A stretch of 46,358 bases of DNA, from positions 1 through 46,358 of the forward strand of contig CAYTNN010000005.1 of NCBI GenBank assembly GCA_964439135.1. Direction: 5' to 3'. The position numbers were made by a program, and so were the translations under genes. The notes under the pieces are model-generated. The model saw nothing but the letters and a program-made list of their open reading frames with translations, did not search any database and was not told where the DNA came from. Shown one piece after another: positions 16,693-25,662 of the stretch (the stretch's first letter is position 1; each line of letters opens with the position of its first letter). Source of the stretch: JAFGPJ01 sp964439135. Lineage in GTDB: Bacteria > Planctomycetota > Phycisphaerae > Sedimentisphaerales > Anaerobacaceae.

Positions 16693-17125
16693 TCATAATA
16701 TCAACATAGCAGAACTTGAAAAACGCCATATCGACCTTGCTCCCGACGCCGGCATCCATTATTTCCCCAAAGCGTTTGATCTTCGAGAAAGGGTCCGTGT
16801 TCATACCTACCTGGGAATGAGCAAAAACAGGTTGGTCAAAAGCCGCAGGTTCGCATGCCTCAATGATGTTGAGTTTTATATAGTCTCGCTCGTTTATGAC
16901 ATCCGTGATTCCATCAATAATGTTGTATCCGACTGATTGATGCCCGAAGAAAATCTTTTTCTCAGCAAGTTTCGCCCAATATTCTCCGGGTACATCATCA
17001 ATCGAAGGCAGTGTTATTTGATTGGCGTCTGTCCCTGTTTTTATTCTTGTTATAACCATTGTCAAAATCCCAACAGCCAATAAGCCTGCAACAGCTATGA
17101 AAATATGAAGTGCCCTGACTTTCAT
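16693..17125 (-). CDS. Membrane-anchored protein, possibly SGNH/GDSL-like, 3' end lost in the gap
   Basis: Only the first 144 residues are visible. They begin with one membrane segment (M-K-V-R-A-L-H-I-F-I-A-V-A-G-L-L and on to V-I-T-R), then a periplasmic domain with K-I-F-F-G-H-Q-S-V-G-Y-N-I-I-D-G-I, and end in M-A-F-F-K-F-C-Y-V-D-I-M at the gap. The F-G-H-Q-S-V-G motif reminds me of an uncharacterised SGNH-like family found near acyltransferase genes, but the catalytic blocks would lie in the missing part, so this is tentative. I use the ATG at 17125, nine bases after the amidotransferase stop, because the signal-anchor begins there. The longer open frame to 17227 lies inside the amidotransferase gene. 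Confidence 0.75.
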
Positions 17126-17133
17126 ATAATGAA

Positions 17134-18129
17134 TCAACCAATTCCGAGCTGTTTCTTCACCGCCACAATTTGCTCGGCCGGGAAAGGTTCCGCCAGCCTG
17201 GCCAGCCCCTCTTCTCTCGTCATGCACCCGATGCGAACCAATTCAGCTATCTCATAAGCATAAGGATTGACGCCGAACTGGTCCAGGTGGACCTGGTTAG
17301 CCAGAGCATTCAACAGACAGTTAGTGGAGTTGGCATCTGTGTCATCGGGCTTTTTCCATCCATATTTGCCTGCAGTCTCATAAATCACCTCCTCATCGTA
17401 GTCTGCAAACGCTAACGGATTGATGCTGTACGGAAAATGTTCAACCTTGTCAAAGTGCCGTTGCTCCAGGAAGAACGGCCTGATAATATCGCCCAATCTC
17501 TCAGACAAAGGACGCAGCAGTGTTTCCTGCATCGTTCTTATCATCTGGGGATTTGTTTTAACTACTGCCGTAGCCATCGGCGCCTGACCCGGTGACATCC
17601 CGAATATCAGAAATGGAATCTCCTGCTCGATCGTAAGTCTGAATCCGATAAATCGTATCAGAGAAATACAGCTCGTACATATACTGGACGCCCTTGTCAT
17701 TGCCTTGGCTGAGTACATATCTTCGGACATGGAGGCCAGAACAATCTTTTTCATACTCTCGAAGCTCGGCATCACCGTCAGATGATCCACGTTAATATTG
17801 CTCAGAACAGCACGGATATTTAGCTTGGCCCTGTCCGACTGAAACCAGTTGTCAAAGGAGTACGCCAGGAGTCTCAGATCATACCGCTCCTGTAACAGGT
17901 GGAGGGTATATGTGCTGTCTTTGCCCCCGCTGTAAGCCACCAGAGCATCGTAGCTGCCTTTGCCTTTATTCTGCTCAATAAGCTTTTGGAATCTGGCTTC
18001 ATATTTACCCCTGATGGAGCGCTGTTGGTCCAGACTCTTTGCCGAGCGGCAAAAGTTACAGATACCATCATCATCAAACCGGATACCGATAAAACGTTCG
18101 TTCAATACACATTTTTTACACGTCTGCAT
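17134..18129 (-). CDS. N-acetyl sugar amidotransferase-like PP-loop ATPase
   Basis: This 331-residue protein matches the WbpG-type sugar amidotransferases, which adenylate a sugar carbonyl or amide and attach ammonia. It has an N-terminal Cys pair set (C4-x2-C7 and C24-x2-C27, probably metal-binding), the PP-loop S-G-G-K-D-S (67-72), and a second C-x2-C (151-154). Family members usually work with HisH/HisF-like ammonia suppliers. None is seen in this window, so ammonia might come from the AsnB glutaminase encoded four genes upstream (inference). GGTGG seven bases upstream supports the ATG. It follows the aminotransferase gene by 20 bases. An alternative is another PP-loop enzyme acting on a different polymer substituent. 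Confidence 0.85.
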   Translation of the reverse strand: MQTCKKCVLNERFIGIRFDDDGICNFCRSAKSLDQQRSIRGKYEARFQKLIEQNKGKGSYDALVAYSGGKDSTYTLHLLQERYDLRLLAYSFDNWFQSDRAKLNIRAVLSNINVDHLTVMPSFESMKKIVLASMSEDMYSAKAMTRASSICTSCISLIRFIGFRLTIEQEIPFLIFGMSPGQAPMATAVVKTNPQMIRTMQETLLRPLSERLGDIIRPFFLEQRHFDKVEHFPYSINPLAFADYDEEVIYETAGKYGWKKPDDTDANSTNCLLNALANQVHLDQFGVNPYAYEIAELVRIGCMTREEGLARLAEPFPAEQIVAVKKQLGIG

Positions 18130-18149
18130 AAAACTACCACCTATTCTAT

Positions 18150-19400
18150 TTATTTACTGCTCACATTTACACATGCGGCTGCAAAAGAATCCACAACCGC
18201 TCGAATTTGCTGAAACGATATGACTAATGGCGGCTCGACCATCAGGACAGATGAATTGCCGAAAGCCGGCACTACTATAATCCCCTGCCGGATCATTTCT
18301 TTTGCCAGTTCGAGTGCTATCTTGCCACTTTGCGTTTCTATTCCTATCAAAAGACCCAAACCGTCGGCAGACCGCAGAATATTCGGGTATTCACTAATAT
18401 AATCTCTAAACGAACGCAGGAGCATTTTGCCCTTTTCTGCACAGTCGGCCAGCAGACTACCGCGCTGGATGTACTGGATTGTTGAAAGACCCGCCCGGCA
18501 GGCAAGAACATTACCGGCAAAAGATGAGGCGGACATTGGGAAACTCAGGCCGAATCTCTTCCAAAGATGACTTTTGGCAACGACCGCTCCGGTTGGAATC
18601 AATCCACCACCCAGGGATTTGCCTAACACGAGTATGTCAGGCACTAAATCATAATGTTCACATGCGAACATCCGGCCTGTTTTGCCAAACCCGGTTTTTA
18701 TCTCATCCAATATCATAATGAGGCTGTGCTCATCACACAGTTTCCGCACCTTTTGAAGATAGCCGTCCGGCGGCAGCAGTATTCCCGCCTCGTGTTGAAT
18801 CGGCTCAATCAAAACGGCTCCGGTATCCGCTGTTATCGACTGCTCCAGTGCTTCGATATCACCAAAAGGAACGCTGATAAAGCCCGGCAAAAGCGGCTGA
18901 AAAGCTCGCTTGAAAGAAGGGATACCCGAGGCTGTAAGCGCACCAAATGTATGACCGTGAAAAGACTTTTGTGCTGTTATAATTGTTTTTCCGCTCTTGT
19001 GAAGTCTGACTAACTTAATGGCACAGTCTATGGCTTCGGATCCGCTGTTAAGGATAAAGGAGCAGCTAAGTTCACCGGGCGTAATTTTCTCGATACACTC
19101 AGCCAACCTGACCTGAATTTCACTAATGAGCGGCTTTGTTAATAATTGCTGCTCTTTCAACTGGTCCGCCAGAGATTCGATAATTTCCGGATTATTGTGC
19201 CCTAAGTTGAACAAGCCGTAACCCCCGACACAATCTATATAAGTCTTACCCTCCGAATCGGTAATTGTTGCTCCCTGGGCTCCCGCGGCGACATTGTTCA
19301 ATCCCAGTTTGTTCAAGAACGAAGGATATGCCGGATTGATTAGGCGCCCGTAAGACTCGAACAAATCCATATCTTTGGATAATTTCATTCCGCTTGCCAT
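18150..19400 (-). CDS. Class III PLP aminotransferase
   Basis: This 416-residue protein belongs to the acetylornithine/omega-amino-acid aminotransferase family. Visible features are the G-S-E phosphate-binding turn (120-122), S-F-H-G-H (146-150), L-D-E-I-K-T-G-F-G-K-T-G with cofactor-binding Asp232 (231-242), and the PLP-binding Lys261 in L-G-K-S-L-G-G-G. Its length is normal. It probably makes an amino donor or amino-acyl building block rather than acting in arginine synthesis, because it lies in the activation block between the AMP ligase and the amidotransferase. The start is uncertain: the ATG at 19400 has GGGAG about 17 bases upstream, and an in-frame ATG four codons later is an alternative. 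Confidence 0.93.
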   Translation of the reverse strand: MASGMKLSKDMDLFESYGRLINPAYPSFLNKLGLNNVAAGAQGATITDSEGKTYIDCVGGYGLFNLGHNNPEIIESLADQLKEQQLLTKPLISEIQVRLAECIEKITPGELSCSFILNSGSEAIDCAIKLVRLHKSGKTIITAQKSFHGHTFGALTASGIPSFKRAFQPLLPGFISVPFGDIEALEQSITADTGAVLIEPIQHEAGILLPPDGYLQKVRKLCDEHSLIMILDEIKTGFGKTGRMFACEHYDLVPDILVLGKSLGGGLIPTGAVVAKSHLWKRFGLSFPMSASSFAGNVLACRAGLSTIQYIQRGSLLADCAEKGKMLLRSFRDYISEYPNILRSADGLGLLIGIETQSGKIALELAKEMIRQGIIVVPAFGNSSVLMVEPPLVISFQQIRAVVDSFAAACVNVSSK

Positions 19401-19423
19401 AAGACTGTCAGTTGTATCTCCCG

Positions 19424-21028
19424 TTAACCTGAGATGCCCGCTTCGGCTTTTGCTTTGAGTTGCTTCTTGTCGATTTTACCGTTTGGAGTTTTGGGCAGAC
19501 TGTCCATAAACTCGATGTATTTCGGCACCATGAAGGTTTCCATGTTTTCCGCACAGTATTTCAGCACCTGTTTTTCAGGCAGCTCAACATTTGGTGCCGG
19601 CACAATATAGGCTTTAATTGCCTGGCCGAAAATCTCGTCCGGCACTCCGATGATCGCCACTTCCGCAACACCTTCCATACTGGAAATATTATTCTCCACT
19701 TCCTTGGCGCTTATCCGCTCGCCCTTGCTCTTAATCATGTCATCTTTTCTACCCAGAAAATAAAGAAAGCCCCGCTCATCCTGTTTGAAGTAATCGCCGG
19801 AATGGAGAATTCTCCCGCTCGGATATTGCCCGTCCCGGTAGGTCCTGGCGGTCATTTCCGGATCTGCCCAGTAGCCCTGCATTACGTTCGAGCCTTTTAT
19901 GATCAACTCTCCCGTTTCTCCCGGGGCGACCTCGCTGCCATTTTCATCGACGACAAAGACCTCGCAGTTCGGCATCGCTTTTCCGACCGACGAAGGTATT
20001 CGGTCCAGCTCTTCGGGCGGCAGATAGCTGACCCGCTTGCACTCGGTCAGTCCGAACATGGAAATCATTGTCACCTGAGGGAACATGTCCCTGAGTCTGC
20101 GAATATGCTCGACCGGAAGTGCCGCTCCGGTGTTGGTCATGTAGCGAAGCGTGCTGAAATCGTATTTTTTCAAATCCTGCAGCTTCAGCAGCATAGCAAC
20201 AATCGTAGGTACGATGGGAAATCCGGTTACCTTCTCCTGAGCGATCCGCTCCAGAATGCTGTGAAGGTAGAGGAAGGACTTCTCCAGAACCACTGTGCCG
20301 CCAAACATGAAAGCCATGATAACCTGGTAGAGGCCGTAGTCGAACGAAAGGGGCAAGACATCCAGAATAATATCATCTTCGACGTTTCCGATGTACTGAA
20401 TGATGCTTCGTGCCGCTGAGATCATATTATGATGCGTGGACATGACGCCCTTCGGCTCACCTGTGGAACCTGATGTATAAATAAGCGTCGCTAAATCCAC
20501 ATCAATACAGCGAGGTAACCGGCAGTCCTTTTGGCCATCTGCAATTTTGTCGACAAAGTCTGAAAATATTTCATCCCAGCCCAGCGAAGATTTCGAAAAC
20601 TGTTCCGGGATTCGTTTCGTCGGCCCAACCCATATTAACTTACGCTCCCCGATTTCTTCGCCCAACGCGTCACTCACTACCCCGGCTTTGCTTGTATGGG
20701 CAATCAAAATGTTGGCGCCGGAGTTATCCAGGATATAGCGTAATTTTGCGCCCTTGAGCGAGCCGGCTAATATGATAAAGACACCGCCAGCTTTCAATAT
20801 GCCGTACAACGAAATTACAGTTTCGGCACTGTTATCCATAAACACTGCCACTCTATCTCCCCGGCGAACTCCGGCATCCAGCAAAGCTGTAGCCAAATGG
20901 TCGGCACGTTGGTTGAGAGCCATGTAAGTCCAGCGATGCTCGCCACAAACAAGAGCTACCTTGTCTGGAAATCGCCGAGCAGAGCGGGAAAGCCAATCGT
21001 GCACTAATGTCGGATCAAATTCAATCAT
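19424..21028 (-). CDS. AMP-forming acyl ligase, exosortase-locus type
   Basis: This 534-residue adenylate-forming enzyme activates a carboxylic acid as the AMP ester and passes it to CoA or a carrier protein. The P-loop T-S-G-S-T-G-E-P-K-G is at residues 185-194, followed by G-L-T-E-C-K, the hinge region H-S-G-D-Y-F and the C-terminal P-N-G-K-I-D-K, whose Lys is catalytic. It resembles the acyl-CoA ligases that accompany exosortase A loci. I prefer the ATG at 21028, with GAAGGA nine bases upstream, over the TTG at 21052. A carrier protein gene and AsnB are encoded just upstream in the same transcript, so the product may be loaded on that carrier. The actual acid substrate cannot be read from the sequence. 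Confidence 0.93.
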   Translation of the reverse strand: MIEFDPTLVHDWLSRSARRFPDKVALVCGEHRWTYMALNQRADHLATALLDAGVRRGDRVAVFMDNSAETVISLYGILKAGGVFIILAGSLKGAKLRYILDNSGANILIAHTSKAGVVSDALGEEIGERKLIWVGPTKRIPEQFSKSSLGWDEIFSDFVDKIADGQKDCRLPRCIDVDLATLIYTSGSTGEPKGVMSTHHNMISAARSIIQYIGNVEDDIILDVLPLSFDYGLYQVIMAFMFGGTVVLEKSFLYLHSILERIAQEKVTGFPIVPTIVAMLLKLQDLKKYDFSTLRYMTNTGAALPVEHIRRLRDMFPQVTMISMFGLTECKRVSYLPPEELDRIPSSVGKAMPNCEVFVVDENGSEVAPGETGELIIKGSNVMQGYWADPEMTARTYRDGQYPSGRILHSGDYFKQDERGFLYFLGRKDDMIKSKGERISAKEVENNISSMEGVAEVAIIGVPDEIFGQAIKAYIVPAPNVELPEKQVLKYCAENMETFMVPKYIEFMDSLPKTPNGKIDKKQLKAKAEAGISG

Positions 21029-21089
21029 TTGTTTATATCCTTCGTGATTCAATAGTGACTTCGTCTTAGCTACTAATAATTCGATTTAC

Positions 21090-22052
21090 CTATTCAAGTG
21101 TCGGTGGTAACTGCCTGAGATGTTTGGTCGCATTGTATTTGGCATTGAAATCTCTTATAGCTCTATTGACTTGTTCCCCGGTCAGATTCATACTCTCACA
21201 GACTTGTTCGGCAGGAATATTGTTTTGCCACGCATAAAGTAGAAGATCGAGTTTTTCGTACGGGATGCGAAAATAGAATTCCTCGTCGCTTACCTGGAAA
21301 CTCCACGTGTCGGGACTCGGAGCTCTTTCTATGATTTCACGAATTACTCCAAGGTATTCCGAAAGTTGATATACCTGGGCTTTATAGAGATGACTGAGCG
21401 GCTCAATATCCACTCCGCCATCTCCGTATTTTACAAAGAATCCTTCCAGAAGTTCAGTTTTATTGGTTGTGCCGCATACAATATAATTCTTCATTTCAGC
21501 ATAATAATAAAGATGCATCATCCTGGTTCTTTGTTTGGAATCGGTGGCAGCGACTATCCCATTGAGCGATTTCTTTTTTAGTCTTGCCGATTTCACATTA
21601 CCTTTGCCATCGTCTATTTTCAGAGTAAAGAAGTTAAAGGAATCTTTGGAGAGTAAGTCGGCCGGCAAAGTAATTTTTGACTTGGATTTGCTGTCATACT
21701 CGGGAAAGACTTCTCTTATCACATCATCTCTCATACGATAGGTCCCAAAAGCTTCGAGCGTAGGTGTAATGTCAACCGTCTCTGTTTCTATACCCAGTTG
21801 TTCCGCGTGTTTGGCTGCATATTCGGCACTTACAGGATTGGATTCTTTCTCAGGAAGAATCAATCCAAACACTTTGTCTTCACCCAATGCTTTGACACAA
21901 AGAGCGGCACATAATGCAGAATCGATACCGCCGCTTAGTCCAACTACAATACCATTACGCTTCATATCGCGCAGTTCTTGCTGAATGAATTCGCAAATAC
22001 GTTCAACCTCGCTTTTACAGTCAAGCTTGAGAATATCTTTATGAAATTCCAT
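21090..22052 (-). CDS. NadE-like ammonia-dependent amide synthetase
   Basis: This 320-residue protein has the NAD synthetase fold: the PP-loop S-G-G-I-D-S at residues 40-45, then G-T-T-N-K-T-E-L-L-E-G-F-F-V-K-Y-G-D-G-G-V-D-I-E-P-L and H-L-Y-K-A-Q-V-Y. There is no glutaminase domain, so it uses free ammonia. Homologues are frequent in surface polysaccharide loci, where they may amidate a sugar acid or acyl group instead of making NAD. Compared with a typical ammonia-dependent NadE of about 275 residues, it is longer. The ATG at 22052 has GGAG six bases upstream; a TTG four codons earlier is not used. It lies between AsnB and the AMP ligase. Whether it makes NAD or modifies the polymer cannot be told here. 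Confidence 0.9.
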   Translation of the reverse strand: MEFHKDILKLDCKSEVERICEFIQQELRDMKRNGIVVGLSGGIDSALCAALCVKALGEDKVFGLILPEKESNPVSAEYAAKHAEQLGIETETVDITPTLEAFGTYRMRDDVIREVFPEYDSKSKSKITLPADLLSKDSFNFFTLKIDDGKGNVKSARLKKKSLNGIVAATDSKQRTRMMHLYYYAEMKNYIVCGTTNKTELLEGFFVKYGDGGVDIEPLSHLYKAQVYQLSEYLGVIREIIERAPSPDTWSFQVSDEEFYFRIPYEKLDLLLYAWQNNIPAEQVCESMNLTGEQVNRAIRDFNAKYNATKHLRQLPPTLE

Positions 22053-22115
22053 AGCAATCTCCAAAATACAGAATACGGCTGCAAGTCATGGATTACGAGC
22101 GATAGTTATTTACCT

Positions 22116-24110
22116 TCAACTAACGGCTCTCAAAGCCTCTGATCTCCTGTCCACAACAAGAGCGGGAACAACGGGATCGGTAATTCTTAACGGAAAGTCT
22201 CGGACAAACTGACGATGTATAAGCTGAGAGGACAAAACTCCCACGAGGGCCATGTTATCAATCTCGCTCAGATTCTCAACCGCCTGAGCTTTTCGCAACA
22301 GTTTTGTCACCTTGCCGGCATCAAACAAACCGCCTCCGCTCAGTGACTTCTCCGATAATGCCTCTTTTGTATATTCAGCCGTCTTCTCATTTAGAAGACT
22401 CTGCTTTATGGGGGCACGGTAAGGATTCTTCGGACGACTGGTAACTTCTTTGGGCAGGATTTCTTCAAAAGACTTCTTCAGAATATACTTCTCATTCAAA
22501 CCCAATATTTTCCATTTGGAAGGCACCCTCGCCGCAAAATCTATAACACGCGGATCAAGAAACGGCAATCTTATCTCCACCGAATGAGCCATAGCGACCC
22601 GGTCCCCTTGCGATGAAAGAAGATAATTGCTCATAAAAATCGCCATCTCCAGATACTGGGCTCTGGAAAAATCATCCGCTCGTTCAAAACCTTCCGGAAG
22701 ACTTTGCCGGACCTGCTCATAACCGTCGTATTGTCCGATAGCCTCGTTTAGCTCTTGTGAAAAGAATGTCTTGATTCTGCTCGTATTCTCCCACCTGATA
22801 AAGTGTGAAAAGATCGGATCGTCGATTTGATCGAGGCCCCTGGCAAAGAACGATTGCAGTGTGCGTTTGAGCCTCGGATTATTAAATATATATGGATAAA
22901 GCTGGCCGATAAGTTCGGCTCGGCTCTGCGAATTCGGATATTTCGCCAGGAATCTCCTGACCTTGGCCTCACGAAAGATATTGTAACCACCGAAGACCTC
23001 GTCAGCACCCTCTCCGGTCAGCACGACCTTATAACCACTCTTGCGCACTACATCCGAGAGCAAGAACAATGGAACAGGCGCGGTCCTTAAGAGCGGCTTC
23101 TCACAGTGCCATAAGCAGTCCGAAAGTGATGCTCCGATTTGTTCGTTTGTCGCTTTAAGGTCTGTGTGGTTGACGTTAAGGTACGAAACCATTAGATTTT
23201 GATACTTGCTTTCATCAAAGCGGTCACTATCAAAACGTATACCAAACGTCCGGACGTCCTTATTGAAGTTTCTCACCACTAAAGCAGCAGCCCCCGAGGA
23301 ATCGAGCCCGCCGCTAAGGTAGCAGCCAACGGAGACATCGGCCCGCAGGCGAATCCTGACTGCGTCCTGCAGCAGATCCTGAACATGCCGGCAAGTCTCC
23401 TGTGGAGATAAATCTGACTGTTCGGCACGAGAATACAAAGGAATGTCCCAGTATTTCCTGATGGTGACCTTGCCGCCGGATGTCTTAAGATAATGTCCGG
23501 GCGGCAATTCATATATGTCCTTGAAAACCGTCCGCGGAGTCAGGGTCGTCCAGAACGTGAAAATTTGATCCATTGCTATCGGATCGATCCGGCGAGAAAT
23601 ACTCTCGTTCGTAAATATCGATTTGATTTCAGAAGCAAAAATCACAGTATTATTGAGAACCGTGTAATACAACGGCCGAATACCAACCCGGTCCCGCGCC
23701 AGAAACAGCTCCTTTTTCTTCGCATCCCAAATCGCTATAGCAAATTGGCCGTTCAACTGTTTCAGACAATCCGGCCCCTGCTCTTCATAAAGATGTAGCA
23801 CGACTTCAGTGTCGGAGGTTGTATAGAAACGATGCCCTTTTCGCAGCAGGTCTTTTTTTAATTCCGGGTAGTTGAAGACTTCTCCGTTATAGACGATCCA
23901 GAGGCTTTTGTCTTTATTGTGAATCGGCTGGGTCCCGGAGGACAGATCGATGATGCTCAGCCGGGCATGGCCCAATCCTACCTGATCATCGAGATATATC
24001 CCCGTTTCATCCGGCCCGCGATGGCAAAGAGCACCTATCATCCTCTTGATACCATTTAAGGACACACCATCCGGACCATCTATATGGCAGATACCAGCTA
24101 TTCCACACAT
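22116..24110 (-). CDS. asnB: Glutamine-dependent asparagine synthetase-type amidotransferase
   Basis: This complete AsnB-type enzyme has 664 residues. The start is fixed by Cys2 (M-C-G-I-A-G), the glutaminase nucleophile once Met is removed. The glutaminase domain (to about 210) shows R-G-P-D-E, Y-N-G-E and S-D-T-E. The synthetase domain carries the PP-loop S-G-G-L-D-S-S (266-272) and L-T-G-E-G-A-D-E-V-F-G-G-Y. It releases ammonia from glutamine and forms an amide by way of an adenylate. Members of this group are regular companions of exosortase/PEP-CTERM loci, where the acceptor is unknown and need not be aspartate. It is preceded 51 bases upstream by the acyl carrier protein gene and followed by the NadE-like gene. 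There is no strong ribosome binding site. Confidence 0.94.
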   Translation of the reverse strand: MCGIAGICHIDGPDGVSLNGIKRMIGALCHRGPDETGIYLDDQVGLGHARLSIIDLSSGTQPIHNKDKSLWIVYNGEVFNYPELKKDLLRKGHRFYTTSDTEVVLHLYEEQGPDCLKQLNGQFAIAIWDAKKKELFLARDRVGIRPLYYTVLNNTVIFASEIKSIFTNESISRRIDPIAMDQIFTFWTTLTPRTVFKDIYELPPGHYLKTSGGKVTIRKYWDIPLYSRAEQSDLSPQETCRHVQDLLQDAVRIRLRADVSVGCYLSGGLDSSGAAALVVRNFNKDVRTFGIRFDSDRFDESKYQNLMVSYLNVNHTDLKATNEQIGASLSDCLWHCEKPLLRTAPVPLFLLSDVVRKSGYKVVLTGEGADEVFGGYNIFREAKVRRFLAKYPNSQSRAELIGQLYPYIFNNPRLKRTLQSFFARGLDQIDDPIFSHFIRWENTSRIKTFFSQELNEAIGQYDGYEQVRQSLPEGFERADDFSRAQYLEMAIFMSNYLLSSQGDRVAMAHSVEIRLPFLDPRVIDFAARVPSKWKILGLNEKYILKKSFEEILPKEVTSRPKNPYRAPIKQSLLNEKTAEYTKEALSEKSLSGGGLFDAGKVTKLLRKAQAVENLSEIDNMALVGVLSSQLIHRQFVRDFPLRITDPVVPALVVDRRSEALRAVS

Positions 24111-24161
24111 GATAAGAATCAGACGCTTTGAAAAACAGCCCCCTCGAACTCTCCTCGAAAT

Positions 24162-24425
24162 CTACGCTTCTGCGGCGGGACTTGCATTTAGTTTCCGGTC
24201 AATGAACCGGGCAATATTCTGCAAGCTATCCATGTTATCCGGCACAAGCTCATCATCCTCTACATTTAAGCCAAAAGTCTCTTCGAGGAAGAACACCAGC
24301 TCCAAAATCCCGGTGGAATCGATGATGCCCTCCTCCATAAATGAAGTGTCATCCTTGAGCGATTCACCGTCACCGAAAAGAAAATTTTCTACTACGAATT
24401 CCCTGACTTTAACAGAATTGTCCAT
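24162..24425 (-). CDS. Acyl carrier protein
   Basis: This acidic 87-residue protein is a discrete carrier protein. The phosphopantetheine attachment site is Ser37 in G-I-I-D-S-T-G-I-L-E-L, followed by the helix containing F-F-L-E-E-T-F-G-L-N-V. Its sequence is closer to the carriers of exosortase EPS loci and of amino-acid-activating systems than to fatty-acid AcpP, which normally has D-S-L at this site. It is encoded next to AsnB and three genes before the AMP ligase, which suggests that a ligase-activated acyl or aminoacyl group is held on it before transfer. The transferase could be one of the GNAT proteins of the locus (inference). A phosphopantetheinyl transferase gene is not present in the window. 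Confidence 0.93.
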   Translation of the reverse strand: MDNSVKVREFVVENFLFGDGESLKDDTSFMEEGIIDSTGILELVFFLEETFGLNVEDDELVPDNMDSLQNIARFIDRKLNASPAAEA

Positions 24426-24515
24426 AATACCCTCTTACCAAATCGTGTTTTCAATGAAGAAACCGTTGTAAACTTTACAAATAAAAATACAGATGTCCAG
24501 AAAAATCATCTCTGC

Positions 24516-25142
24516 TTATTTTTCGTTACCCGCCTTCTCATGCTGTTTCGTATCGGTCGATTGCCATGCCTTTTGGATAAGGCCGGACAAATTTCTCGCC
24601 GGATTGCCCCCGACAAAAGCTCCGGCGGGGACATCTTTCGTCACTACCGAACCGGCGCTTATTATGGCGTTGTCCCCTATCTCCACTCCAAAAAGAATTA
24701 TCGAGCCCGTACTTATCCATACGTTGTTTCCGATCGTGGTCTTCTGCCTCTGCTTTGCAGCCTGTGGCGGAACCGGGTGCCTCGGCCCAAGGATCTTAAC
24801 GTAGGGCCCGGTAGACAGCTCATCACCCACTTCAACCGGGCCCATAACGACATTGTTGAGCCCGAACCAGCATTTTTTTCCAATTGTTATGTCACCAAGA
24901 TCGGTGTTCCATACATTGAAATCCTCAGCAATAGTCTTCTCGCCAACGCGAGCACGATAAGGGGCTGAACGGTCGAATCTGAATCTGTACCCAAACTCCA
25001 CAAACCTTCCCTTTTCGATATATCTACATCTGTTGTAGAGGCGAACGATTTTCCAGAATATCCTCTTGGTCATCACCTTTATAAAAGTTGGTGTTATGAA
25101 CTCTATGGTTTTGTACAGCGTACTGTTCTTAATGTTTCCCAT
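24516..25142 (-). CDS. Hexapeptide (left-handed beta-helix) O-acyltransferase
   Basis: This 208-residue protein contains hexapeptide repeats, with the C-terminal block S-T-G-S-I-I-L-F-G-V-E-I-G-D-N-A-I-I-S-A, then K-D-V-P-A-G-A-F-V-G-G-N-P-A, typical of the maltose O-acetyltransferase/CatB group. The central part carries G-P-R-H-P, the usual active-site histidine region of this family. It should acetylate a hydroxyl group of the repeat unit in the cytoplasm using acetyl-CoA. The ATG has GGAAG six bases upstream. It lies between the PssE-like gene and the carrier protein gene. Confidence 0.9.
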   Translation of the reverse strand: MGNIKNSTLYKTIEFITPTFIKVMTKRIFWKIVRLYNRCRYIEKGRFVEFGYRFRFDRSAPYRARVGEKTIAEDFNVWNTDLGDITIGKKCWFGLNNVVMGPVEVGDELSTGPYVKILGPRHPVPPQAAKQRQKTTIGNNVWISTGSIILFGVEIGDNAIISAGSVVTKDVPAGAFVGGNPARNLSGLIQKAWQSTDTKQHEKAGNEK

Positions 25143-25170
25143 CGCGAACTTCCGTTACCTTTTCACCGAA

Positions 25171-25662
25171 TCAGCTTCTTGATTTAGACAACTCATTTAG
25201 AAACATGGAAATGCGTGCCGCAACAATGTCTGCACACGGCTGCCGCTCCTGCGGAACAAAGGATTTCAACTGCTTCATTTTAACCGGCACATCCTCCGCT
25301 CCATAAGCCACCAACAAGTAGCCGAGCTGCTCGAACTTGTTTGCAATAGCAAGCTGGTGATCATTCACAACCTCGCCATATTTTTTCAATCTCGGCATAA
25401 CAAGTAATGGTTTTCTGTGATCCAGCGCCATCGTTATTGTGCCCATCCCTGCGTGGCTGATAATACTGTCCGCCTCGTTAAAATGTTGGTCGAACACGGC
25501 TTTCTCCACCGAAGGGGCTGCTTCAAAGTTTTCCGGGCAATAAGAACTATCGCCAATCTGAGCGACAATCTGTTCATCAAATCCGTTTATGCCGGCAACT
25601 TCATCAACAGCTTTAACTAAACGGTCAAACGGAAATTGCGTTCCAACGGTCAGAAAAATCAT
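25171..25662 (-). CDS. PssE/Alg13-like glycosyltransferase subunit
   Basis: This 163-residue protein corresponds to the C-terminal half of a GT28 glycosyltransferase, which binds the sugar nucleotide. It opens M-I-F-L-T-V-G-T-Q-F-P-F-D-R-L and has the signature S-H-A-G-M-G-T-I near residue 90. In rhizobial EPS synthesis the equivalent PssE pairs with PssD, and in eukaryotes Alg13 pairs with Alg14. The upstream gene is exactly such a partner and overlaps by four bases (ATGA), so a heterodimer is very likely. It probably adds an early sugar on the undecaprenyl-linked acceptor. The sugar cannot be inferred. Confidence 0.93.
   Translation of the reverse strand: MIFLTVGTQFPFDRLVKAVDEVAGINGFDEQIVAQIGDSSYCPENFEAAPSVEKAVFDQHFNEADSIISHAGMGTITMALDHRKPLLVMPRLKKYGEVVNDHQLAIANKFEQLGYLLVAYGAEDVPVKMKQLKSFVPQERQPCADIVAARISMFLNELSKSRS

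Noticed and set aside
16520..17227. A 235-codon frame that runs through the N-run
   Set aside because: Only the part from 17125 to the gap is a gene. The part beyond the gap is out of frame with the acyltransferase gene, and the part before 17125 lies within the amidotransferase gene.
19460..20419. A 319-codon plus-strand frame opposite the AMP ligase
   Set aside because: It is antisense to a clear adenylate-forming enzyme with all motifs, its product has no recognisable domain, and its composition fits a shadow frame.
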